In this document: piece after piece, positions 16,584 through 25,711 of the stretch
How positions within the stretch are numbered: the stretch's first letter is position 1
Layout: each line of letters opens with the position of its first letter
Notes under the pieces: generated by a model
Told to the model about the DNA's origin: nothing
Databases searched by the model: none
Seen by the model: the letters and a program-made list of their open reading frames with translations, nothing else
Position numbers and translations under genes: made by a program
DNA from: Bdellovibrionota bacterium
GTDB lineage: Bacteria > Bdellovibrionota > Bdellovibrionia > Bdellovibrionales > JAEYZS01
DNA length: 64,000 nucleotides
NCBI GenBank assembly: GCA_040386775.1
Contig: JAZKEU010000001.1
Span: forward strand, 84,459 to 148,458
Direction of reading: 5' to 3'

Positions 16584-17224
16584 CAGCGGGCCTTTAGAAG
16601 TTTTAATTCGGTGATTTTTTTATTTAATATTTCAAAAAGCTCGTCTGGTGTTTTAGAGGCATCGAGCACCAGCCACCTTGAAGGCTCTTTTTTGGCTTCG
16701 TTGATATATCCTTGTCTTGTTCTCTCATGAAAATCTTTTTTCTCAGACTCTAATCTATCGGCTTCTGTGTGTGTTTCGAGTTGGCGCCCAATGCGTCTTT
16801 TTTCGCTTTCCTCAACGGTGAGATCCAATAAAACAAAAAGCTCTGGTTTTAAATCATCCGTGGCAAAGGCATTCAGCCATTCTACGTCTTTCGCATTGAT
16901 ATTTCTTCCGCCGGATTGGAAAGCCATGGAGCTTGCTGTGTAGCGATCGCACAATACCCATTGATTATTCTTGAGAGCAGGTTTGATGCGTTTTTCAACA
17001 TGCTGTGCTCTGACGGCTTCATAAAGCAAGAGCTCTGCTCTTGGGCAGGGAGCATCGCCTTCTTTACGAAGGATAATATCGCGAAGCTCATCACCTAATG
17101 ATGTGCCGCCAGGTTCGCGAGTCATAATGTAAGGGATTGAACTTTGGTCGAGGAGGCTAGAGAGCTTCTTCATCAAAGTGGTTTTTCCTGATCCATCCAA
17201 TCCTTCAAATACAATAAAAGCCAT
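16583..17224 (-). CDS. tmk: Thymidylate kinase
   Basis: 213 residues from ATG 17224, which is the usual family length. It phosphorylates dTMP to dTDP. Motifs: P-loop FEGLDGSGKTT at the N-terminus, TREPGGT, the DRY motif in CDRYTASSMAFQ (substrate site), VLLDLTVEES and a LID region with Arg (RRIGRQLE). The frame is open to a GTG at 17260, but the conserved domain starts at the chosen Met and neither site has a strong ribosome-binding site. First gene of the tmk-holB operon. Confidence 0.93.
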   Translation of the reverse strand: MAFIVFEGLDGSGKTTLMKKLSSLLDQSSIPYIMTREPGGTSLGDELRDIILRKEGDAPCPRAELLLYEAVRAQHVEKRIKPALKNNQWVLCDRYTASSMAFQSGGRNINAKDVEWLNAFATDDLKPELFVLLDLTVEESEKRRIGRQLETHTEADRLESEKKDFHERTRQGYINEAKKEPSRWLVLDASKTPDELFEILNKKITELKLLKAR

Positions 17225-17382
17225 GCGTAATTCATAGAACGGACCTTTGCTATGAGTCACTATTTTTATGACCTTTGAATATTATTAGGACGGGGCTCGG
17301 CATGGCCATTCTTTAGGCTAAGCCTCTCTCGGTTCGCGCGTTTCATTTAAGTAAAAGTCTAAGAAAGTCCGATGTTTATAGT

Positions 17383-18330
17383 ATGGGGCATCCCGATTAC
17401 AAAATTTTAATTATCGACAAAGACGGTCAGACCTCAAGGCGGCTGTGCGAATATTTGATCGAAAATGGCTTTGAAGCTGAGCATGCATCGACAGGTGAAG
17501 CTGGTATTGAGCAGATGAAGATCTTTAAGCCGCGCTTTGTGGTTTGCGATTTGATGTTGCCGGATATGAACGCAATTGCTGTTCTAGATTACATCAAATC
17601 TCATGCAGAACTCAGTAAGCGCGATATAAAAGTTTTAATCACTTCCAGTCACAACAGTGTGCAGAACGTAAAAGAGTGCATTAAAAAAGGCGCGTGTGAT
17701 TATATTTTGAAACCCATCAAGCCAGAAACACTTCTTCCGCGTTTGATTTTTCAAGCGCAAAAGAAGAGAGAATTTACAGAGGAAGAAAAAACTGTCGTGA
17801 CCGCACTCCAAGGTGGAGATCTCTACAACCATCTTTTGAGTCTTGTCTTGAAGGAAGCAATCTCTAAAAAATCAGATCACGAAATTCTCTTCAATATGGC
17901 AAAGATGTTGGCGCTGGCCTTGAAAGCTGTTCGATGTTCTTTCATTGAATGCTTAGAGGATCGTGTAACAGGTTATGTGAGAGTTTCTCATGACAACATT
18001 GATATGAATAATTTTAAAATCGATTTAGACAAATACCCTGAAGTTTTAGATGTCATGAACAAAGAGCAAATCGTAGTGATCGAAAATCTAGATTCAGATC
18101 CAACTCTTGTCGAAATGAAAAAGAATTTAAAAAGTATTTCGTTCAACTCCATGATCGTTTGTCCAATTTATCGTCGTGGATATTTCTACGGCGTGATCTC
18201 TGCAAGAATGGGAAACTCACAAATATTTACAGAAAATCATATACGCTTTGCAATGATGCTCAGCCAAATTGTCAGCCTAATTCTAAGCTCCCAAATCCCA
18301 CTCCCCATAGAATTCAAGCAACCAGCATAA
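17383..18330 (+). CDS. Response regulator: receiver domain plus GAF-like domain
   Basis: 315 residues. The N-terminal CheY-like receiver (about 7-125) has the acidic pocket (LIIDKDG), phospho-acceptor Asp in VCDLMLPDM, the switch Ser/Thr (VLITSSH) and the Lys in YILKPIKP. A linker helix follows, then a GAF-like domain (about 160-305; e.g. MIVCPIYRRGYFYGVISAR near its end). No DNA-binding or enzymatic output domain is present, so it probably acts through protein contacts or ligand sensing. No histidine kinase gene is adjacent. It has its own transcription unit between divergent tmk and convergent cinA. The GAF call is by fold pattern. Confidence 0.85.
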   Translation: MGHPDYKILIIDKDGQTSRRLCEYLIENGFEAEHASTGEAGIEQMKIFKPRFVVCDLMLPDMNAIAVLDYIKSHAELSKRDIKVLITSSHNSVQNVKECIKKGACDYILKPIKPETLLPRLIFQAQKKREFTEEEKTVVTALQGGDLYNHLLSLVLKEAISKKSDHEILFNMAKMLALALKAVRCSFIECLEDRVTGYVRVSHDNIDMNNFKIDLDKYPEVLDVMNKEQIVVIENLDSDPTLVEMKKNLKSISFNSMIVCPIYRRGYFYGVISARMGNSQIFTENHIRFAMMLSQIVSLILSSQIPLPIEFKQPA

Positions 18331-18366
18331 AGGTGAGCCGCACCTTTTCCAAAGGTCTGCGTCACT

Positions 18367-18420
18367 AAAAGGCGCTTAGTGGCGACACGGTAGGTCGCCA
18401 AAAGCGACTAAGCGACTTTT
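18367..18420. terminator. Bidirectional terminator between the response regulator and cinA
   Basis: AAAAGGCGCTTAGT (18367-18380) pairs imperfectly with ACTAAGCGACTTTT (18407-18420), and GGCGAC (18381-18386) pairs with GTCGCC (18394-18399) inside. A/T runs flank both sides. Both neighbouring genes end here. Confidence 0.65.
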
Positions 18421-18422
18421 GG

Positions 18423-19181
18423 TCAGCTGTTGTTGTCGGTGATGTCGCCTATGGCCTCTTCGACTTTTTGTATCCATTTGAGGGCCTCTGTTTCTTCAGA
18501 TTTATAATAAGAAAGTTTTACTTCTACAAAGGGAGCGTGGAGGCGGTAGCCTTTGGTGAGTTTACAGCCTTGGAGAGCAGTCTCGACTCGGTGAGAGACT
18601 TCGGACTCGCCGTAGCCTACGCACTTCCAAGATTTTGTGATGAGTTTATCGAGATTTTTTGTGAGTTCTGCAAACGTTTTTTCTAAGTGATCATTCCAAA
18701 TGCCATCGATTTCTTTTGGAGGACCCGGAAGAACAAATATTTTTTTATTTTGAGCGGTGAGAGAAAAAGCATTCGCTGTGCCTAGAGCATTTTCTAAAAT
18801 TTGTGATCCTTCGGGATAGTAGCATTGTTGTTTTTGAAATTCTCTGAAAGGAACTCCGCGTGCTTTGAAACGGGCTTCTATTTTTTCTAAAGATTTTTGA
18901 TCAAAGACCAATTTCTTTTGTGCCCATTCGGCGATCACATCGCGAGTGAAGTCATCAGTTGTCGGTCCTAATCCACCGGTAACAAAAATAATATCTGATT
19001 TGTCCTTACAGAAGTCGAGTGTGTCTAAAATGATTTTACGATCGTCAGGAATGGCAACATGTGTGGTAACCTCCACACCCAAGACAGTCATTTTTTTTGA
19101 AATCCATTGCCCATTTGAATTGAGGATCTGTCCAGACGTAATTTCGGTTCCTATGCCAATGATTGATGCTTTCATGTTCAT
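18423..19181 (-). CDS. CinA-like protein, N-terminal domain only (COG1058)
   Basis: 252 residues (ATG 19181; a second ATG at 19175 also fits). It carries the molybdopterin-binding-like CinA N-domain: IIGIGTEITSGQILNSN, FVTGGLGPTTDDFTRD, FVLPGPPKEID. In CinA-family proteins this domain has ADP-ribose pyrophosphatase activity. The C-terminal PncC (NMN deamidase) domain is absent, as in many short homologues. Monocistronic, divergent from a thiolase. The exact role is not shown by the sequence. Confidence 0.85.
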   Translation of the reverse strand: MNMKASIIGIGTEITSGQILNSNGQWISKKMTVLGVEVTTHVAIPDDRKIILDTLDFCKDKSDIIFVTGGLGPTTDDFTRDVIAEWAQKKLVFDQKSLEKIEARFKARGVPFREFQKQQCYYPEGSQILENALGTANAFSLTAQNKKIFVLPGPPKEIDGIWNDHLEKTFAELTKNLDKLITKSWKCVGYGESEVSHRVETALQGCKLTKGYRLHAPFVEVKLSYYKSEETEALKWIQKVEEAIGDITDNNS

Positions 19182-19251
19182 CAAGATACCATTCTCTACA
19201 TAAAGATCAAACCATATGTGGACTTGTCAAAAAGAGTTTCTGTTGTCATAT

Positions 19252-19284
19252 TTAAAGCCTGACGTTTTGGGTGTCAGGCTTTAA
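19252..19284. promoter_or_regulatory. 12-bp perfect inverted repeat in front of the second thiolase
   Basis: TTAAAGCCTGAC (19252-19263) and GTCAGGCTTTAA (19273-19284) flank a 9-nt centre, ending 29 bp before the thiolase start codon. The flanking genes are divergent and no T tract follows on either strand. An operator or a 5'-leader hairpin is therefore more likely than a terminator. Confidence 0.5.
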
Positions 19285-19313
19285 GTATCAGATCAATGCG
19301 AGAGGATGATATA

Positions 19314-20594
19314 ATGTCAAAAACAATGAGAAAAGTTGCAATCTTAGGTGGGAAGCGTACGCCATTTGTAAAATCTATGGGCGCTTATCAAAAAACAACG
19401 AATCAACAAATGTTCACCGAAGTTTTAAATAATCTAGTCACAGACTATAAACTCGAAGGTAAAAAATTAGGCGATGTTGCAGGTGGAGCGTTGATCACAA
19501 ATTCGGCAGATTGGAATTTAACTCGTGAGTCTATTTTGGGAACAAAACTTCATCCTCATACGCCAGGCTATAATGTTCAGCGTGCTTGTTCCACAAGCTT
19601 AGACACTTCTCTGCAAATTGCTTTGAAAATTGCAGCAGGACAAATTGATGTGGGAATTGCTGGTGGCTCCGATACGAACAGCGATGTGCCGGTGACATTC
19701 TCAAGATCTTTTGCATGGAAGATGATTGAGTTGAGAAATGCTAAAAACTTTATGCAAAAATTAAAAGTCATTTTAAGTATTCGTCCAAAAGATTTAAAAC
19801 CTCATTTTCCAAATGCCGGAGAGAAGAGAACTGGAAAATCTATGGGAGACCATTGTGAAATGATGGTGAAAGAGTGGAAAATTCCGAGAGAAGCCCAAGA
19901 TGAATTGACATTCATCAGTCATCAGAATGCAGCAAAAGCTTATAAAGAAGGTTTCTATGAAGACATGGTTATTAACTTTAAAGGCTTAAAGCGCGATGGA
20001 ATTCTTCGCGAAGATACAACCAAAGAAAAACTAGCAAAATTAAAACCTGCTTTTGATAAAACATCGGGGCAAGGAACTCTTACGGCGGGAAATAGCACTC
20101 CATTAACTGACGGAGCTTCGGCTGTCCTGATGGCTTCAGAAGAATGGGCCAAGGCTAATAATCTTCCGGTGCTTGCCTATTTTGTCGATGCCCAAGTGGC
20201 AGCGTTGGATTTTGTACACGGTGAAGGATTGTTGATGGCGCCAACCATTGCGGTGAGCGAACTTTTAAAACGTAACAACTTGACGCTTCAGGATTTTGAT
20301 TTTTATGAAATCCACGAAGCCTTTGCGGGCCAAGTCCTCTGCACATTGAAGGCTTGGGAAGATCCGGATTATTGCAAAAAAGTTTTAGGTCGAGACAAAC
20401 CCCTCGGTTCTATCGATAGATCTAAGATGAACGTCAAAGGTGGAAGCGTAGCCTTGGGCCATCCCTTCGCTGCAACTGGAGCAAGAATTGTTGCAAGTCT
20501 TGCCAAGATTCTAAATCAAAATGGAAAAGGTCGCGGACTGATTTCTGTTTGTACGGCTGGTGGAATGGGAGTCGTGGCCATTGTCGAAAAATAA
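19314..20594 (+). CDS. Acetyl-CoA C-acyltransferase (second thiolase)
   Basis: 426-residue thiolase. The catalytic Cys is in VQRACSTSLDTSLQIA, with HEAFAGQV, GGSVALGHPFAATGAR (catalytic His) and SVCTAGGMG (second Cys). It belongs to the same long FadI-like subgroup as the enzyme at 7810, and it would cleave 3-ketoacyl-CoA or run in the biosynthetic direction. The start is ATG 19314 with AGAGGA 8 nt upstream; an ATG at 19296 is in frame but contains that ribosome-binding site. No partner hydratase/dehydrogenase is adjacent; an esterase gene overlaps its 3' end. Confidence 0.92.
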   Translation: MSKTMRKVAILGGKRTPFVKSMGAYQKTTNQQMFTEVLNNLVTDYKLEGKKLGDVAGGALITNSADWNLTRESILGTKLHPHTPGYNVQRACSTSLDTSLQIALKIAAGQIDVGIAGGSDTNSDVPVTFSRSFAWKMIELRNAKNFMQKLKVILSIRPKDLKPHFPNAGEKRTGKSMGDHCEMMVKEWKIPREAQDELTFISHQNAAKAYKEGFYEDMVINFKGLKRDGILREDTTKEKLAKLKPAFDKTSGQGTLTAGNSTPLTDGASAVLMASEEWAKANNLPVLAYFVDAQVAALDFVHGEGLLMAPTIAVSELLKRNNLTLQDFDFYEIHEAFAGQVLCTLKAWEDPDYCKKVLGRDKPLGSIDRSKMNVKGGSVALGHPFAATGARIVASLAKILNQNGKGRGLISVCTAGGMGVVAIVEK

Positions 20595-21243
20595 TTTTTC
20601 CTACACCAAAGAAAAGCAATCGGATTCCTTTGAAATCGAATTCGATTATTTTTCTTTAGATAGAAAAAATTCCAAGCAATTATTTTTACTTTTGCATGGA
20701 TTTTCGCAAAGAGGTGAGTCGCTCATGAAAAAGCTCTCGCCCATTTTACCGCAAGATGCGGCGATCCTTTCTCCAAATGCACCCTTTCCAGCTCCCTATA
20801 AAACGGATTCGGGATACCTAGAGGCTTACGCTTGGTATTTTTATCTCGCCAAAGATAACCGCTTTGTGATTCCGCCAGGGCCCGCGATCAAAGCTCTTAA
20901 AAAATTAATTGCAAAACTAGGCTATGATAAACTTCCAATTACGATCATCGGATTTTCTCAAGGTGGATACCTTGCGCCAGTGGTGGCAAAAGAAATGAAC
21001 GTAAAGCATATCATTGCTGTATCAGCAGATTATCTTGCTCGTTATTACAGCAAGGATGATAAATTTAAATTGGACGCCATCCACGGCGCAAAAGATGAAG
21101 TTTCACCAATAGAAATCTCTAAAAAGAATTTAGCAGATCTAAAAGCAGAATTAGGCCTAAATGCTACTTTCCATGAACTCCCAAATACCCGCCATGAAGT
21201 CGATGAAGCAGCCATCAAAGTCATCGCAAAAATTTTAAGCTAA
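20581..21243 (+). CDS. Alpha/beta-hydrolase esterase (phospholipase/carboxylesterase family)
   Basis: About 220 residues of the small cytosolic carboxylesterase (YpfH/EstB-like) family. Visible are LLLHGFSQRGESL (oxyanion region), nucleophile elbow GFSQGGY, Asp in IHGAKDEVSP and His in NTRHEVDE near the end. It overlaps the thiolase 3' end; a TTG at 20581 with GGAG 9 nt upstream is the likely start (an ATG at 20560 is also in frame). Coupled translation with the thiolase suggests a role on acyl esters or thioesters, but the substrate is unknown. Confidence 0.82.
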   Translation: MSKNNFSYTKEKQSDSFEIEFDYFSLDRKNSKQLFLLLHGFSQRGESLMKKLSPILPQDAAILSPNAPFPAPYKTDSGYLEAYAWYFYLAKDNRFVIPPGPAIKALKKLIAKLGYDKLPITIIGFSQGGYLAPVVAKEMNVKHIIAVSADYLARYYSKDDKFKLDAIHGAKDEVSPIEISKKNLADLKAELGLNATFHELPNTRHEVDEAAIKVIAKILS

Positions 21244-21282
21244 TTATTTGCACATCTTTAAAAACAGGCATACAAAGTCTTT

Positions 21283-21825
21283 ATGAAGTTCATTTTGATT
21301 TTGTCTTTATGTTTTGGTTTTGATGCCTTTGCCGTGTCTAAAGTTGAAGGCTTAGATATTATTTCTCAAGAAGTTAAGGTCATTGATTTTTCAAATTTAA
21401 AAGATTCTGAAAAAGGCACGGTGGTGCTTTTTTTATCTCCACTCTGCCCATGCTCAGAGGCCCACACTGGTACGATAAAAGCGCTGATGAAAGAATATAA
21501 AGATTTTAAATTCGTGGGAATTTATTCCAGCGCAGAGGAAAACGAAGAGTTTCGTGAATACTTTAGGATGAAAGATTTTGGAATGCCTGTTCTAAGAGAC
21601 GCAAAATACACTTTCGCCAATGAGCTGGGAGCGTTAAGTACGCCCCACGCATTTGTGATCAACAAAAAAGGCGAAATACTTTATAAAGGCGGCGTAACGT
21701 CCAGTAGCAAAGCCAAAAAAGGTTCCGACCAATTATTGAATACGGCATTAAAACAGATTGAAGAAAAAAAAGAAGTAAGCCCTAAAGAAACAAGAGTTTT
21801 GGGCTGTGCGATCAGAGACACATAA
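21283..21825 (+). CDS. Exported thioredoxin-fold (redoxin) protein
   Basis: 180 residues with a signal peptide (about 1-17, ending AFA). Thioredoxin/AhpC-TSA-like fold with the redox motif SPLCPCSEAH, the cis-Pro segment STPHAFVI and a C-terminal conserved Cys in a T-R-x-x-G-C-x-I pattern, which recurs in a group of periplasmic redoxins. Probably a periplasmic thiol-disulfide or peroxide-active protein. First of three genes (with a YtkA-like lipoprotein and a barrel), spaced 13 and 10 bp, so a likely operon. Confidence 0.8.
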   Translation: MKFILILSLCFGFDAFAVSKVEGLDIISQEVKVIDFSNLKDSEKGTVVLFLSPLCPCSEAHTGTIKALMKEYKDFKFVGIYSSAEENEEFREYFRMKDFGMPVLRDAKYTFANELGALSTPHAFVINKKGEILYKGGVTSSSKAKKGSDQLLNTALKQIEEKKEVSPKETRVLGCAIRDT

Positions 21826-21838
21826 CTGAAGGAGACAT

Positions 21839-22276
21839 ATGAAAAATTTTATTTTAGCATTCACTTTATTAATACAACCATTAACGGCTTGTGCAAAAGC
21901 TGATTACGTCTCTCAAGATAAACCAGTATCTCCGAGCTCAGCATACCAGGTGATTTTTAAAAAACTTGGAATTTATGCGGAAATAGAATGGGCAAATCCA
22001 CCACAAAAATCTCAAGATTCAAAATTTCATTTGAAAGTTCTAGGGATGGTATCTGAAGAAAGCATGCAAAAATTAGAAAGCGCAACGCTAGAGGTGATCT
22101 TGTGGATGCCATCCATGGGTCATGGAAGCTCTCCCACTTCTGTACAAAAAGTGAATTCTTCAACATTTGATGTATCGAATGTTTATTTTATCATGGATGG
22201 GGATTGGGAAATTCGTTTTGTATTAAAGAATGGATCCCAAGTTCTTGATGAAGCTACTTATTCTCTAGATATATAA
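21839..22276 (+). CDS. YtkA/FixH-like lipoprotein
   Basis: 145 residues; signal peptide with a possible lipobox (PLTAC, Cys18). The mature domain is beta-rich with LWMPSMGHGS, typical of the YtkA-like/FixH-like Ig-fold family found near copper-handling and cytochrome-oxidase genes. The Met/His-containing motif could bind copper. AAGGAGACAT precedes the ATG. Middle gene of the redoxin operon. Confidence 0.75.
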   Translation: MKNFILAFTLLIQPLTACAKADYVSQDKPVSPSSAYQVIFKKLGIYAEIEWANPPQKSQDSKFHLKVLGMVSEESMQKLESATLEVILWMPSMGHGSSPTSVQKVNSSTFDVSNVYFIMDGDWEIRFVLKNGSQVLDEATYSLDI

Positions 22277-22286
22277 TGGCAGTAGA

Positions 22287-23171
22287 ATGTTTTTATTTAT
22301 AATTGGTCTTTTTTTAAGTCACAACGCAGATGCAGCCAGCTGCTGCAGTGGAGGGACTAGTACCACGGCCATCATCACCAACAATGATCAGGCGCAATTC
22401 ACGGCAAGTATGATGTTTTCGTCGGTTCATGCCCAAGCGCGCACCGATGGAAAATGGCAAAAGCTTGATGGAGATAAAACCCGCGAGATTTTTACGATGG
22501 AAGGCTCAGCCCTTCTGGGTGACCGCACCCAAATTTCTTTAAGCGCCCCTTTTCAAAAAAATTCTTACGAATCCTCCACACAAAATGCCAATGGCTCAGG
22601 AGTTGGCGATGTTAAAATGAGCTTTGCGTATGAAGCTGTGACAGATTGGGATTACTCAAAGTATCGTCCAAAAATTTATGTGTATTCCCAAGCGCAGCTT
22701 CCGACGGGCAAATCCATTTACGAAACTCAAGAGTTAGAAGCTGTGGATTCAACAGGAACGGGACTCTTAGGCCTTGGAGTTGGGGCGGTTGCCGTAAAAA
22801 CGATCAAAAAATGGGATTACAATGCTAATATTTTTACCCAAAAGCTCTTCGATAAAAGTTTTGGCGCAATTCGTATTGAGCCTGGAAATATCTATCAGAC
22901 AAGTGTGGGCGTTGGTTATAACTACACGGCTTGGAGATTTGGAATCAACAATCTGGCCTACCTTCAAGACTCTGGTAAAACCTCAGGAATGGTGGATTCA
23001 AAGATTTCCATAGAGAGATACGTCTCTTCGACTCTACTCGTCAGTTACCTTTACGAAGAAGATCTCTCTGTAACGGCGAGTTATTCTGATCAAACCTTAA
23101 TCGGAAAACCGGTAAATACTCAGCTCAGCCGAGCAGTTTTCTTGAGTCTACAAAAACATTGGCCAAGATAA
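22287..23171 (+). CDS. Outer-membrane beta-barrel protein (MetA-pathway/transporter-like)
   Basis: 294 residues with a signal peptide ending ADA and a Cys-rich mature N-terminus (ASCCSGG). Alternating hydrophobic strands follow (ISLSAPF, KIYVYSQAQLPTGKS, YQTSVGVGYNY, RFGINNLAYL), as in Phenol_MetA_deg/transporter-like barrels. The vicinal cysteines beside a redoxin and a YtkA-like lipoprotein suggest a thiol- or metal-related envelope module; the cargo is unknown. Confidence 0.7.
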   Translation: MFLFIIGLFLSHNADAASCCSGGTSTTAIITNNDQAQFTASMMFSSVHAQARTDGKWQKLDGDKTREIFTMEGSALLGDRTQISLSAPFQKNSYESSTQNANGSGVGDVKMSFAYEAVTDWDYSKYRPKIYVYSQAQLPTGKSIYETQELEAVDSTGTGLLGLGVGAVAVKTIKKWDYNANIFTQKLFDKSFGAIRIEPGNIYQTSVGVGYNYTAWRFGINNLAYLQDSGKTSGMVDSKISIERYVSSTLLVSYLYEEDLSVTASYSDQTLIGKPVNTQLSRAVFLSLQKHWPR

Positions 23172-23194
23172 GTCATAAGCATAGACATTCAGTC

Positions 23195-23222
23195 TTGATT
23201 TCATTCGTGATCTCAATATAAA
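23195..23222 (+). promoter_or_regulatory. Sigma-70-like promoter for fbaB
   Basis: TTGATT (23195-23200), a 16-nt spacer and TATAAA (23217-23222) lie 27 bp before the fbaB ATG, which has an AGGAGA ribosome-binding site. This separates fbaB from the redoxin operon. Confidence 0.5.
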
Positions 23223-23249
23223 TTCTATCTTTCAAATCAGGAGACATTC

Positions 23250-24200
23250 ATGGCTAAAGGCACTTATTCGAATCAAGCAACAAACAGTGAAAAAGTAAAA
23301 GAAATTTTAAGCTGGTACGGAGCAGATAATCCTGGAGTTCTTGCGAACTTATCAAGACTTCTTAATCACGGAAGAACTGGCGGAACTGGAAAACTCGTTA
23401 TCCTTCCGGTGGATCAAGGTTTTGAACATGGGCCGGCAAGATCCTTCCAAAAAAATTCCGCAGGATACAATCCGCATTACCATTTCGAATTGGCAATTGA
23501 ATCAGGTTGCAACGCTTATGCGGCTCCACTCGGATTTTTAGAAGCAGGTGCAAGAGAATACGCCGGCGAAATTCCTTTGATCTTAAAAGTAAACAATTCC
23601 GATGTTCTTTACGATAACAAATCTCCAATCTCTGCTTTAACATCTTCAGTGGATGATGCTCTAAGATTGGGTTGCGCGGGAATTGGTTTCACTATCTATC
23701 CTGGAAGTGGCGACAGAAAGCAAATGTACGAAGAGATCGCAAGAATGTCTAAAGAAGCAAAAAAAGCAGGTTTAGTTGTTGTAATTTGGGCTTATGCAAG
23801 AGGACCGAATCTTTCTAAAGACGGTGAGACTGCAGTAGACGTGATTGCTTATGCTGCTCAAATCGCAGCACAACTTGGTGCTCACATTATTAAAGTGAAG
23901 CCGCCAACTAAACACGTAGAACTTGCTGAAGCTAAAAAAGTATTCGATGAATTCAAAATCCCAATTTCAACACTCACAGAACAAGTGAAGCACGTAGTGC
24001 AAAGTTGCTTTGATGGTAGAAGAATTATTATCTTTAGTGGTGGAGCGGCTAAGGGCACCGATGCGGTGCTTGAAGAAGTAAAGCATATCGCAAAAGGTGG
24101 CGGATTTGGCTCGATCATGGGAAGAAACGCCTTCCAAAGACCAAAGCTCGAAGCAATTAAATTGATTAACGATGTTCAAGATATTTTTGTAAAAGGATAG
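23250..24200 (+). CDS. fbaB: Class I fructose-bisphosphate aldolase (DhnA/FbaB type)
   Basis: 316 residues. Glycolytic/gluconeogenic cleavage of fructose 1,6-bisphosphate. It is the bacterial class I (Schiff-base) type: phosphate and active-site segments VILPVDQGFEHGP, the GCAGIGFTIYPGS strand, the Schiff-base Lys in HIIKVKPPT, and FSGGAAKG plus SIMGRNAFQR at the C-terminus. Strong ribosome-binding site and its own promoter. lysS follows 11 bp later. Confidence 0.93.
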   Translation: MAKGTYSNQATNSEKVKEILSWYGADNPGVLANLSRLLNHGRTGGTGKLVILPVDQGFEHGPARSFQKNSAGYNPHYHFELAIESGCNAYAAPLGFLEAGAREYAGEIPLILKVNNSDVLYDNKSPISALTSSVDDALRLGCAGIGFTIYPGSGDRKQMYEEIARMSKEAKKAGLVVVIWAYARGPNLSKDGETAVDVIAYAAQIAAQLGAHIIKVKPPTKHVELAEAKKVFDEFKIPISTLTEQVKHVVQSCFDGRRIIIFSGGAAKGTDAVLEEVKHIAKGGGFGSIMGRNAFQRPKLEAIKLINDVQDIFVKG

Positions 24201-24211
24201 AGGTAAAAGTT

Positions 24212-25711
24212 TTGAGTGAATTAATAAATGATCACGTTGAGAGAGAAAATCCGCTAAAAGCTGAGAAAAGAAAAAAACTGACCGAACTCAGAGAGAAAGG
24301 CATTAATCCTTTTCCTTACGCTTTTGAAAGAAGCATCGATGCCACGGAAGCTCGTAAAAAATACGAAGCACTTCAAAACGGTGAAGCAGCTAAAGATCAA
24401 AAAGTCACAATGGCAGGTCGTCTTATCACAAAACGTCCGATGGGTAAGGCTGCGTTTTTTACTTTCCAAGATCAAGAAGGAACATTTCAAGCTTATATCA
24501 GAGTTCAAGAGTTATCTCCGGAAGATGCAATCTCTTGGGACTATATCGATATCGGAGATATCGTAGGTCTTACAGGTTTTGTCTTCAGAACTCAAAAAGG
24601 GGAATTATCAATCCACTGTGAGAAATTCCAAATTCTTACTAAAACTCTAGAACCACTTCCAGATAAGTATCATGGACTTGTTGATACAGATTTAAGATAT
24701 CGTTACAGACATCTTGATCTCATCATGTCTCCAGAAACTAAAAAAGTATTTCAAACCAGAACAAAGATTATCAAGGCGATCAGAAAATTCTTAGACGATC
24801 GCGGATTTATGGAAGTTGAAACGCCGATTCTTCAACCTGTTTATGGAGGAGCAGCGGCAGAACCCTTCACGACTCATCATAATGCTTTGGATATGAAGCT
24901 CTATATGAAAATTTCTCCAGAATTGTATTTGAAGAAGTTGATCGTAGGTGGATTTGATAAAGTTTATGATCTAAATAAAAACTTTAGGAACGAAGGTATC
25001 GATAGATCTCATAACCCAGAGTTCTCAATGATTGAATGGTATGAGGCCTACACAGATTACAATTACCAAATGACACAATTTGAAGAGCTTGTTTCATTCT
25101 TAGCCAAAGAAATCACGGGCAGTTACAAAGTTCAGTATCAAGGAAAAGAAATCGATTTCACAACTCCTTGGAAAAGACTTTCTGTTTACGATGCCATCAA
25201 AGAATACGGCAAAGTGGATGTTGAAAAATTATCTTCGGCAGAACTTTTCGACCAGTTAAAGAAAAGTGGCAGCGACAGAAAAGGTCCTGCAAGCAAAGGA
25301 GAGATGGCTGCTGAACTCTTTGAGTTGGTGGCAGAAGAGCACTTATGGAATCCGATTTTTATTACGGATCACCCAGTTGAAATTTCTCCTCTGACGAAAA
25401 AACACAGAACAAAAGCCGGTCTTGTGGAAAGATTTGAGCCTTTTGCAGCTTGTATGGAAATCGGAAATTCTTATTCGGAGTTGAACGATCCAGAAGAGCA
25501 AAGATCAAGACTAGAAGAACAAGATAAGCAAAGAGCGCACAATAAAGAAGCTCATCCAATGGACGAAGACTTCTTGCACGCCATTGATGTGGGAATGCCA
25601 CCCACGGGTGGTGTAGGACTTGGTATTGAGAGAATCGTAATGATCCTTACAGATCAAGCGTCTATCAGAGATATTATCTTCTTCCCTACGATGAAAATAA
25701 AGAATGATTAA
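24212..25711 (+). CDS. lysS: Lysyl-tRNA synthetase (class II)
   Basis: 499 residues, typical LysS length. N-terminal OB-fold anticodon-binding domain (about 60-170; VTMAGRLITKRPMGKAAFF), then the class II core: motif 1 around GFMEVETPIL, motif 2 FRNEGIDRSHNPEFS, motif 3 GGVGLGIERIVMILT. The start is TTG at 24212, with GAGGT upstream. It overlaps tilS by 8 bp. Confidence 0.96.
   Translation: MSELINDHVERENPLKAEKRKKLTELREKGINPFPYAFERSIDATEARKKYEALQNGEAAKDQKVTMAGRLITKRPMGKAAFFTFQDQEGTFQAYIRVQELSPEDAISWDYIDIGDIVGLTGFVFRTQKGELSIHCEKFQILTKTLEPLPDKYHGLVDTDLRYRYRHLDLIMSPETKKVFQTRTKIIKAIRKFLDDRGFMEVETPILQPVYGGAAAEPFTTHHNALDMKLYMKISPELYLKKLIVGGFDKVYDLNKNFRNEGIDRSHNPEFSMIEWYEAYTDYNYQMTQFEELVSFLAKEITGSYKVQYQGKEIDFTTPWKRLSVYDAIKEYGKVDVEKLSSAELFDQLKKSGSDRKGPASKGEMAAELFELVAEEHLWNPIFITDHPVEISPLTKKHRTKAGLVERFEPFAACMEIGNSYSELNDPEEQRSRLEEQDKQRAHNKEAHPMDEDFLHAIDVGMPPTGGVGLGIERIVMILTDQASIRDIIFFPTMKIKND

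Noticed and set aside
18423..19181. CinA considered truncated because the PncC domain is missing
   Set aside because: Stand-alone N-terminal CinA proteins of about 250 residues are common, and the end coincides with a proper terminator.
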